20,990 nt of DNA from positions 1 to 20,990 of IMG/VR virus record IMGVR_UViG_3300032006_000114; one strand, given 5' to 3'. Below the pieces are notes generated by a model. The model did not search any database and was not told the DNA's origin. It saw only the letters and a list, made by a program, of their open reading frames with translations. The translations under genes were made by a program, and so were the position numbers. Of this stretch, positions 13,859-20,288 are shown piece by piece (within the stretch, counting starts at the first letter, position 1; each line of letters opens with the position of its first letter). This DNA is from a virus.

Positions 13859-15055
13859 ATGGATATGATTGACGTTATAAAAAGAGCAAAATTAGTAGCT
13901 GAAGGTGGTATGTCAGATATACATATTGGTGCACAAGAATTTGTTGGCAACTATGTAGACGATGATGGAAATTTAAAAGCACCAAAAGATCAAGTTTTAA
14001 AAGCAATGAATATAGAAATGGCAAAAGCACCTTTCCCACAATCATATGAAATTGAAACAGCAATAAAAATGGTTGCTGATAAATTTGACGACAACGGTCA
14101 ATCAGTAGATGAACCAGATGAAATGTCGGCAGGCAGTGAATTACCTGCTAGACCTGAAGCAGAAGAACCTGAAGTAACAGAAGAACCAGCAAAAGAAGAT
14201 ATGTGGGGCAATACAGGAACTAAAGCATTTTTTAATATGGGTAGCAAATTAGATATTGAATTTAGTATGGAACAAAAAGGCATGATGGCTGGTGTTTTAA
14301 ATAGATTAGACCAAGATGTTTTATCAAAAGCAGTAGACGAATATAAATCACAAGAATTAGACCCAGATCAAGCAGAAGATGATGGCGGTAGAGCTCAAAA
14401 CGCATACAAATTAGCAAGAGACCAAGGCGAGGTGGAAAGTAAAGAACTAAATACAGAAGCAATGAAAAAAGAAGACAAAAAACCAGTAAACGAAGCAATA
14501 CAAATATCAACTGATTCTCCAGAAGAAGCAGGTATGATGATGCAAATTTTAAAATTAGCCGGTGTACAACAAGTAGATCAAGACATGATTAGTCAGGGCG
14601 AGCCAGAAGCGGAAGAAAATCCAGAACACGGTGAACCAGGTCATGTATGTGGTGCAGAAGATGACGCTGTTGGATCAAACGATATGGCTAAAATGAGAGA
14701 CATGATTACTGCTCCAGATGAAGAAAAAGCAGAAGAAAATTTTGCAAATTCTGAAAAAGAAGCAGAAAGAGATTTACCAAAAACAATGGATACAGACACT
14801 TTAGTAAATGTTCATTCAGGTGGTTTAAACAAACAAAAACAACAAGTAAGAAAAGAATATCCAGGAGATAATCCACTTGCAGTAAAAGAAGATACAATTA
14901 CTGAAGAAGAATTAGCAAATAGTTTTAGAACACAATACGAAGACTTTAAAAAATCATATCAAGAAGCGGCGAAGCCAGACTTTTTAGATATGGACAAAGA
15001 CGGCAATAAAAAAGAGCCGATGAAAAAAGCCGCTAAAGACAAAGAAGCAAAATAA
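13859..15055 (+). CDS. Acidic modular protein, possible internal head or assembly protein
   Basis: The 398-residue product is strongly acidic and largely low-complexity, with Glu/Pro-rich linkers (about 80-120, 240-265). Identifiable pieces are an N-terminal MDMIDVIKRAKLVAEG helix, QILKLAGV at 229-236, a Cys/His-containing HVCGAEDD segment and a C-terminal DMDKDGNKKEPMKKAAKD, which has a calcium-loop-like D-x-D-x-D-G pattern. Such KPDFLDMDKDG tails are familiar from marine myophage proteins. The KLAGV motif recurs in the 684-residue protein downstream. I do not know the function; an internal head, scaffold-like or packaging role is inferred from composition and position between gp16 and gp17. 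The start is supported by AAGGAAA upstream. Confidence 0.68.
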   Translation: MDMIDVIKRAKLVAEGGMSDIHIGAQEFVGNYVDDDGNLKAPKDQVLKAMNIEMAKAPFPQSYEIETAIKMVADKFDDNGQSVDEPDEMSAGSELPARPEAEEPEVTEEPAKEDMWGNTGTKAFFNMGSKLDIEFSMEQKGMMAGVLNRLDQDVLSKAVDEYKSQELDPDQAEDDGGRAQNAYKLARDQGEVESKELNTEAMKKEDKKPVNEAIQISTDSPEEAGMMMQILKLAGVQQVDQDMISQGEPEAEENPEHGEPGHVCGAEDDAVGSNDMAKMRDMITAPDEEKAEENFANSEKEAERDLPKTMDTDTLVNVHSGGLNKQKQQVRKEYPGDNPLAVKEDTITEEELANSFRTQYEDFKKSYQEAAKPDFLDMDKDGNKKEPMKKAAKDKEAK

Positions 15056-15082
15056 GTTAGTTTTCCTACTATACTTTTTACA

Positions 15083-15089
15083 TTAAATA
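15083..15089 (+). promoter_or_regulatory. Late-like promoter box for terminase large subunit
   Basis: TTAAATA followed by CTACACT ends 7 bases before ATG 15097. It lies in a 41-base gap that has no Shine-Dalgarno site near the ATG. Confidence 0.45.
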
Positions 15090-15096
15090 CTACACT

Positions 15097-16692
15097 ATGG
15101 CGTATGTATCATTAGACAGCGAACAAGTTAAACGTGCTAATAAAAAGCACAAATATTCTAAAGAACAAGTTTTACAACTTGAAAAATGTATGGATCCTAA
15201 AACTGGACCGTTGTTTTTTATGGAATCGTTTATGAAAATACAACATCCAACTAAAGGTGAAATGCCTTTTCATCCTTTTTCATACCAAAAAAGATTAATT
15301 GAAGCATACAATAATCATAGATTTAGTATATCAATGTTACCTAGACAAACAGGTAAAACAACCTGTGCATCAGGATACCTAATATGGTATGCTATGTTTC
15401 ATCCAGATTCATCAATACTAATTGCGGCACACAAATACGCAGGTGCATCAGACATTATGTCAAGGGTGCGTTATGCTTATGAAATGTTACCTAGTTGGAT
15501 TAAAGCAGGTGTAACACAATATAATAGAAACTCAATAGAATTTGACAACGGTTCCAAAATAATGGCAACTACAACAACTGAAAATACTGGACGGGGTATG
15601 TCCTTAACAATGATATATTGTGATGAGTTCGCGTTCGTTCAACCACCAGATAAAGCAAAAGAGTTTTGGACATCACTATCTCCTACTTTATCAACTGGAG
15701 GTAAATGTTTAATTACGTCCACTCCAAACAGTGACGAAGACCAATTTGCGTTAATTTGGAAAGAAGCTAATAAAAGATTTGATGAATATGGCAATGACAA
15801 AATTGTAGGTACAAATGGCTTTTATGCCATGAAAGCTCACTGGAGCGAACACCCAGATAGAAACGAAGAATGGGCAGAAACTGAAAGAGCAAGAATTGGC
15901 GAAGAAAGATTTAGACGAGAACACGAATGTGAATTCTTAATTTTTGACGAAACATTAATATCAAGTTTAACACTAGCAGATATGGAAGGTGTTGCACCTG
16001 TAGAAAATACTGGACAAGTACGTTGGTTTAAACGTCCAACTCCAGGAAATACATATATGGTTTCTTTAGATCCAAGCATGGGTACAGGAGGAGACTTTGC
16101 GGCTATACAAGTTTTTGAACTACCAACTTTTGAACAAATAGGTGAATGGCAACACAATATGACTCCAATGAATCAACAAGTTAAAATATTACAAGGAATC
16201 AACAAACATATTCACGACACAATTATAGAAAGAGATCCACAGGCAACTCCTCAAATATTTTATTCTATGGAAAATAATACAATTGGTGAAGCGGCATTAA
16301 TGAGAGTTATGGACATTGGTGAAGAAAATATTATGGGTATGTTTTTATCAGAACCAATAAGAAAAGGACACAGACGTAAATTTAGAAGAGGATTTAATAC
16401 TACTGCTAAATTTAAAATTGACGCTTGTACTAAATTTAAAGAATTAGTTGAAAGCGGAAAAATGAAAATAAATTCTAAACTTTTAATAAGTGAATTAAAA
16501 GATTTTGTTGCAACTGGTTTAAGTTATAAAGCAAAACCAGGACAGCACGATGACCTTGTTATGTCTTGTTTGTTAATGACACGTATGATGAAAGTTTTAG
16601 CGGATTTTGATCCTAAAATATTTGAAAGATGGACAGATAGAAGCTCAGAGTTAACGACTCCTATGCCTATATTTGGATCCTTTTACGGATAA
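15097..16692 (+). CDS. 17: Terminase large subunit (gp17-like packaging ATPase/nuclease)
   Basis: gp17 is the DNA-packaging motor: it cuts concatemers and pumps DNA into proheads. The 531-residue product contains both domains. In the ATPase, Walker A is PRQTGKTT (82-89), Walker B is IYCDE (173-177, with the catalytic E177) and the coupling motif is STPNS. In the nuclease, the RNase-H-like acidic residues are D325 in SLDPSMG, E392 in SMENN and D485-D486 in HDDLVMS. It is shorter than T4 gp17 (610), mostly at the ends. Its stop overlaps the next start (TAATG). All motifs are intact, so it should be active. Confidence 0.97.
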   Translation: MAYVSLDSEQVKRANKKHKYSKEQVLQLEKCMDPKTGPLFFMESFMKIQHPTKGEMPFHPFSYQKRLIEAYNNHRFSISMLPRQTGKTTCASGYLIWYAMFHPDSSILIAAHKYAGASDIMSRVRYAYEMLPSWIKAGVTQYNRNSIEFDNGSKIMATTTTENTGRGMSLTMIYCDEFAFVQPPDKAKEFWTSLSPTLSTGGKCLITSTPNSDEDQFALIWKEANKRFDEYGNDKIVGTNGFYAMKAHWSEHPDRNEEWAETERARIGEERFRREHECEFLIFDETLISSLTLADMEGVAPVENTGQVRWFKRPTPGNTYMVSLDPSMGTGGDFAAIQVFELPTFEQIGEWQHNMTPMNQQVKILQGINKHIHDTIIERDPQATPQIFYSMENNTIGEAALMRVMDIGEENIMGMFLSEPIRKGHRRKFRRGFNTTAKFKIDACTKFKELVESGKMKINSKLLISELKDFVATGLSYKAKPGQHDDLVMSCLLMTRMMKVLADFDPKIFERWTDRSSELTTPMPIFGSFYG

Positions 16693-16853
16693 TGGCTTGC
16701 GGTTGTGGAAGATCACCAACAGGAGTATGTATTGGTTGGCATAGGTTAACCGAAGAGCAATACTTAGAAAATAAGAAAAAGTATGAAGAACTCACTGAAG
16801 AAGAAAAGAAAACTGTATTTCATGCCAGAGCAGTGGACGGTATAGGAGAATAA
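16692..16853 (+). CDS. 53-residue Cys-rich protein, putative small metal-binding protein
   Basis: An ATG in the TAATG overlap with the gp17 stop opens a 53-residue frame ending at TAA 16851-16853. The N-terminus MACGCGRSPTGVCIGWH places C3, C5, C13 and H17 as a possible metal site, followed by an acidic and basic helix with EEQYLENKKKYEELTEEEK. I recall similar CGCGRSPTG-CIGWH mini-proteins in marine T4-like phages, which supports a real gene, but the function is unknown. The overlap suggests translational coupling to gp17. The late-like box of the next gene overlaps its stop codon. Confidence 0.72.
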   Translation: MACGCGRSPTGVCIGWHRLTEEQYLENKKKYEELTEEEKKTVFHARAVDGIGE

Positions 16854-16856
16854 ATA
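16850..16856 (+). promoter_or_regulatory. T4-late-like promoter box for the 684-residue gene
   Basis: ATAAATA followed by CACTAT ends 6 bases before ATG 16863; predicted transcription start is one base before the ATG. It includes the stop codon of the 53-residue gene. Confidence 0.5.
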
Positions 16857-16862
16857 CACTAT

Positions 16863-18917
16863 ATGAACCCAAAAACGTCTACAGACTTGTTTAATAAGAT
16901 AAGATCGCAATTTAGCAATATACGAATAGGTGACGAAAACGGAGCCGCAACTGCTGACCCGGGTATGGCTACATTTTTTGAATTTGAATTTAAAGAGGAT
17001 TCTGATACATTTGGATCAGTTAGTATATCAATTGCGGAAGACGGAATTATGAAGGTATTTTACAACCGTAATTTAGTAGATAAAATAGACGAAGATAGCA
17101 AGGACGAATGGTATGCATTTTTAAAAGAATTAAAAGACTTTGCAATAGAGCATCAATTAAGGTTTGATGTACGTGATATTACTAAAACGGCTCTATCGAA
17201 GCAGGACTATCAAAATCTTGCAGATACGAACAAAACGGTAAATACTGATGAGATGTCAGAAGAACTAAACAGAATTACAAAATTAGCAGGTGTTGAAGTT
17301 AAAGAAGGACTTACAGGCACAGCAAGAAGATCATACGAAAACTTAGAAAAGACAAGATTAATAGTTAGACACACAGGCAAGGTTGATGAAGAAGTACCTG
17401 GTTCAAGATCTAGAAGAATAGAATCATTATACATTGAAAATGAAGATGGCGAAAGATTTAAGTATCCATTAACACACCTAGCAGGTGCAAGAGCAATGAT
17501 GAGACACGTTGCTAACGGTGGTAGACCACATGATGAATTTGGACAACATATTGTTTCTACTTCAGAAGATATTGCAAAATTAAATTCATTTTCTAGATAT
17601 GTTTCACACAAAGATCAATTAAATGATACTGCTGGTGATATTATTGAAAAAACAAAATTAAAATTAGAAAATTTACGAGAATATGTAAAAAATTTAGCAA
17701 AGCAATCTCATTATGAAGCGGCATCAAAAGATTTTAAAACAGGTGATGATATTGTTGTTGATGACGAAACAATTAATGCACTAAAAGATAAATTTACATT
17801 AAGAAATTTAGACAACAGAGTTGAAGATGCATTACCACTTATACATAAAGTAATGCAAGAAATTGAAGCATCTAAAGAAAAAGAAGAACAAGTTAACGAA
17901 TTAGATCCAGGTGAAGAACCAATTGACACACCAATTGAGCCACCAGTAGATCACGGTGCAATCGTAACATCATTTTTAACAGATCCAGAAAGCAAATTAG
18001 TATTAAGAAAAGATGACACAGCAGATAAAATGTTATCAGTAACTAAATTTAAAGATAAAAATACTATGTTAGGTTCAATACTTTCAGATATAGCATCAAG
18101 AATGCTTACAAAAACAGGTGAGGAAGACAGAGTGGCAAACTTTGCTTCTAGAATAGCAGATAATTTAGAACAAGAAGGAACTACTATGTTTAAACCTGAT
18201 GAGGATTATGCCAAAAATAAAAAAATTGCAATACAATTAGCAAGAAGATATATTGACGATTACAAAAAAATTAAAAATGATCCTGAATACGCAAAAGAAG
18301 TTAGAATGGATCCAGAAGAATATAATCCTAAAAAACATCCTAAATTAGATAAAAGAGCTAGAGGTGAAGCGGCTGAATTTGTGGAATGGGCAGACGAAGT
18401 TACAAACGAATATGCTAAAGATGACTATCAATCATGGTTAGCAAAAAGAGGAGTTGATGTTAACAATCTTTCTGCAGATGAACATTATAAATTATCTCAA
18501 CAATTTAAAATGGATCGAAAAAAACAAATTGCTGACTTACACGCAAAAAAGAAACCAGGTGAACCAATAAAGTATACACCGTCTACTGCTACTGAGCCTG
18601 CTAGATTTGAAGATTTAACATTTGAAGATATTAAGCCTTATGTTTCAATGTACAAAGGCGATGACGGAAAAACAGTTTATGATGTTTTAGATAAAAATAG
18701 CCAATCAGCATTTAAAACTGATAATGCAAAAGCGGCAATGGAATATTTAAAACAAAATTTTAACATATTATCAAAAGAAATTACTAAAGAATCTTTAAAC
18801 GAAGAAAGATCAAAAATAGTAGCGGCTATCAAAGCCAAAGCAGACAACGATAATGCACAAAATATTGCAGGCGTTGAAGAAGAAATATCTAGAATAACTC
18901 AATTAGCAACTTACTAA
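16863..18917 (+). CDS. Large conserved marine-phage protein, possible internal virion protein
   Basis: The 684-residue product begins NPKTSTDLFNKIRSQFSNIR and keeps a block FDVRDITKTALSKQDYQNLA near 100-120, then ERFKYPLTHLAGARAMMRHV around 200, all features I remember from large hypothetical proteins of marine T4-like phages. The rest is helical and strongly charged, without membrane segments. RITKLAGV at 137-144 and the very C-terminal RITQLATY (677-684) are two copies of one short motif, which also resembles QILKLAGV in the acidic protein upstream of gp17. No enzyme motif is evident. It follows gp17 and the Cys-rich gene under its own late-like box. An internal head or virion role is inference. 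Confidence 0.75.
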   Translation: MNPKTSTDLFNKIRSQFSNIRIGDENGAATADPGMATFFEFEFKEDSDTFGSVSISIAEDGIMKVFYNRNLVDKIDEDSKDEWYAFLKELKDFAIEHQLRFDVRDITKTALSKQDYQNLADTNKTVNTDEMSEELNRITKLAGVEVKEGLTGTARRSYENLEKTRLIVRHTGKVDEEVPGSRSRRIESLYIENEDGERFKYPLTHLAGARAMMRHVANGGRPHDEFGQHIVSTSEDIAKLNSFSRYVSHKDQLNDTAGDIIEKTKLKLENLREYVKNLAKQSHYEAASKDFKTGDDIVVDDETINALKDKFTLRNLDNRVEDALPLIHKVMQEIEASKEKEEQVNELDPGEEPIDTPIEPPVDHGAIVTSFLTDPESKLVLRKDDTADKMLSVTKFKDKNTMLGSILSDIASRMLTKTGEEDRVANFASRIADNLEQEGTTMFKPDEDYAKNKKIAIQLARRYIDDYKKIKNDPEYAKEVRMDPEEYNPKKHPKLDKRARGEAAEFVEWADEVTNEYAKDDYQSWLAKRGVDVNNLSADEHYKLSQQFKMDRKKQIADLHAKKKPGEPIKYTPSTATEPARFEDLTFEDIKPYVSMYKGDDGKTVYDVLDKNSQSAFKTDNAKAAMEYLKQNFNILSKEITKESLNEERSKIVAAIKAKADNDNAQNIAGVEEEISRITQLATY

Positions 18918-18938
18918 TCTTAATATTAGCATATTTTG

Positions 18939-18945
18939 GTAAATA
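18939..18945 (+). promoter_or_regulatory. Late-like promoter box for the 31-residue membrane protein
   Basis: GTAAATA ends 5 bases before ATG 18951, so T4 late spacing puts transcription start exactly on the A of the start codon. Confidence 0.4.
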
Positions 18946-18950
18946 GGTAC

Positions 18951-19046
18951 ATGAACGTACTTTTTGACAAAAAAATATTTCCAATGGTGTGTTTTGTAGT
19001 GTTTTTAATCTTTATAGGCACCATGATGAACCTTTGGTGGTTCTAA
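18951..19046 (+). CDS. 31-residue single-helix membrane protein
   Basis: An ATG at 18951 opens a 31-residue frame ending at TAA 19044-19046. The peptide has a short polar start with D6, K7 and K8, then an almost unbroken hydrophobic run (residues 9-31) containing FPMVCFVVFLIFIGTMM and ending NLWWF. This is a plausible one-pass inner-membrane peptide, N-terminus inside. A late-like box sits at the usual leaderless spacing. I know no family. It is one of two tiny membrane peptides that flank gp32, the other being at 20183. Small size makes chance possible, but position, composition and promoter argue for a gene. Confidence 0.5.
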   Translation: MNVLFDKKIFPMVCFVVFLIFIGTMMNLWWF

Positions 19047-19062
19047 AAACCAAAAATAATAG

Positions 19063-19091
19063 TAGACTTTTAATAAATATAGTAGTATATT
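19063..19091 (+). promoter_or_regulatory. Possible sigma-70 promoter for gp32
   Basis: TAGACT (19063-19068), 17 bases and TATATT (19086-19091) match four and five of six consensus positions. Transcription would start near 19098, giving a leader of about 53 bases. It overlaps the late-like ATAAATA at 19073-19079, so gp32 may be driven both early and late. Confidence 0.4.
19073..19079 (+). promoter_or_regulatory. T4-late-like promoter box for gp32
   Basis: ATAAATA lies 71 bases before the gp32 ATG; a start near 19085 gives a leader of about 66 bases. The leader ends in TAAGGAGG (19135-19142), the strongest Shine-Dalgarno site in the window, eight bases before ATG. T4 gp32 mRNA is controlled by gp32 binding to its leader; a real leader here leaves room for such control. 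Confidence 0.5.
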
Positions 19092-19150
19092 ATACGTAAT
19101 GTTTAATATACATTTAGGCAGAAACATAGGCAAATAAGGAGGCTTACATT

Positions 19151-20116
19151 ATGGCTACATTGGCTGAAATAAGGGCGAAACTAAAATCTCAAGAAGTGAA
19201 TCGCTCCACTTCATCAACAGGCGGAGACAACGCCATATATCCACACTGGAATATATCAGAAGGCTCAGAAGCAGTATTAAGATTTTTACCTGATAAAGAT
19301 ACTAATAATACATTTTTCTGGACTGAAAGAAACATGATCAAATTACCTTTCGCAGGTGTTAAAGGTCAAACTGATTCTAGACCAGTAACTGTACAAGTAC
19401 CTTGTATGGAGATGTATGGAAAGACTTGTCCGGTCTTAACTGAGGTAAGACCTTGGTTTAAAGACAAATCAATGGAGGATATGGGTAGAAAATATTGGAA
19501 AAAGAAAAGTTATATTTTCCAAGGTTTTGTAGTTCAAAATCCATTAAACGAAGACACAACACCAGAAAATCCAATTAGAAGATTTATAATTGGACCACAA
19601 ATTTTTAATATTATTAGATCTGCGTTGCTTGATCCAGAAATGGAAGAGTTACCAACTGATTTTGTTAGGGGTGTTGACTTTAGAATAACAAAAACCACTA
19701 AAGGTGGCTATGCTGATTATTCAACATCAAAATGGTCAAGAAGAGAACGTGCTTTAGACGAAGCGGAAAGATCCGCAATGGAAAAACACGGTTTACATAA
19801 CTTAGGTGACTATAGACCAAAAGAACCATCAGAAGCAGAAGTAAAAATAATTAAAGAATTATTTGAAAAATCTGTTGATGGTGAAGCATATGATCTTGAA
19901 AAATATGGGCAATACTTTAGACCTGCAGGCTTAGGTGCTCAGGTATCTATACCAAAAGCAAGTAGACCTGCTCCAGTGGAAAAAACTGCGAATCCGGTAA
20001 ATGCTGAAGTAAAAGAGGCCGCTCCAGCACCACAACCAACAGCACAACCAAGCGGTGAGAGTGCTAAAAGAGCAGAAGATATTTTAAAGTTAATTAGATC
20101 AAGACAACAAAAATAG
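19151..20116 (+). CDS. 32: Single-stranded DNA-binding protein (gp32-like)
   Basis: gp32 coats single-stranded DNA in replication, recombination and repair and works with UvsX. The 321-residue product (T4 301) has an N-terminal self-association arm (1-25), the core with GSEAVLRFLPDKD and KKKSYIFQGFVVQNPL followed by NPIRRFIIGPQIFNII, and a Pro/Ala-rich linker before the end. The zinc site is incomplete relative to T4 (H64, C77, C87, C90): C85 and C93 are present, but the last position reads CPVL instead of CPVC, a change I also know from cyanophage gp32. The C-terminus ends RAEDILKLIRSRQQK, basic instead of the acidic T4 tail that binds partner proteins. Strong TAAGGAGG supports the start. 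Confidence 0.94.
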   Translation: MATLAEIRAKLKSQEVNRSTSSTGGDNAIYPHWNISEGSEAVLRFLPDKDTNNTFFWTERNMIKLPFAGVKGQTDSRPVTVQVPCMEMYGKTCPVLTEVRPWFKDKSMEDMGRKYWKKKSYIFQGFVVQNPLNEDTTPENPIRRFIIGPQIFNIIRSALLDPEMEELPTDFVRGVDFRITKTTKGGYADYSTSKWSRRERALDEAERSAMEKHGLHNLGDYRPKEPSEAEVKIIKELFEKSVDGEAYDLEKYGQYFRPAGLGAQVSIPKASRPAPVEKTANPVNAEVKEAAPAPQPTAQPSGESAKRAEDILKLIRSRQQK

Positions 20117-20130
20117 TTCTGACATTTTAC

Positions 20131-20162
20131 CAAGGCCTTAATTGTTGACAGTTGAGGCCTTG
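20131..20162 (+). terminator. Hairpin after gp32, overlapping the next promoter
   Basis: CAAGGCCTTAA (20131-20141) pairs with TTGAGGCCTTG (20152-20162) over 11 bp with one T-G pair and a 10-base loop. It starts 14 bases after the gp32 stop. No T-run follows, so it is a weak intrinsic terminator and may instead protect the gp32 mRNA 3' end. The -35 box of the following promoter is in its loop. Confidence 0.5.
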
Positions 20163-20173
20163 TGTATTATAAT
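20145..20173 (+). promoter_or_regulatory. Exact consensus sigma-70 promoter upstream of uvsX
   Basis: TTGACA (20145-20150), exactly 17 bases, then TATAAT (20168-20173): both boxes and the spacing are the full consensus. Transcription should start near 20180, three bases before the ATG of the small gene at 20183. Its AAGGAG (20174-20179) lies between the -10 box and the start site and so would be mostly absent from this message. Confidence 0.85.
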
Positions 20174-20182
20174 AAGGAGAAT

Positions 20183-20281
20183 ATGAAAAACGAAATAAAA
20201 AAAATAATTGATTGGATATTATATAAGCAAATACCTGCTTGGGTATTAATTGCTGTAATAATCCTTTGGATTTTAATATAA
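20183..20281 (+). CDS. 32-residue single-helix membrane protein
   Basis: ATG 20183 opens a 32-residue frame ending at TAA 20279-20281. The first part is basic and amphipathic (KNEIKKIIDWILYKQ), followed by IPAWVLIAVIILWILI, a clear membrane segment running to the C-terminus. It sits directly behind the exact sigma-70 promoter, with AAGGAG four bases... to the ATG (20174-20179), and seven bases before uvsX, so it is probably expressed early with uvsX. I do not recognise a family. It is not similar in sequence to the 31-residue peptide on the other side of gp32, but has the same size and one-helix form. Confidence 0.6.
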   Translation: MKNEIKKIIDWILYKQIPAWVLIAVIILWILI

Positions 20282-20288
20282 AAAAATT

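Noticed and set aside
19033-19054. Hairpin TTTGGT/ACCAAA at the end of the 31-residue gene as a terminator.
   Set aside because: The stem is only six weak base pairs, the loop is long and no T-run follows.
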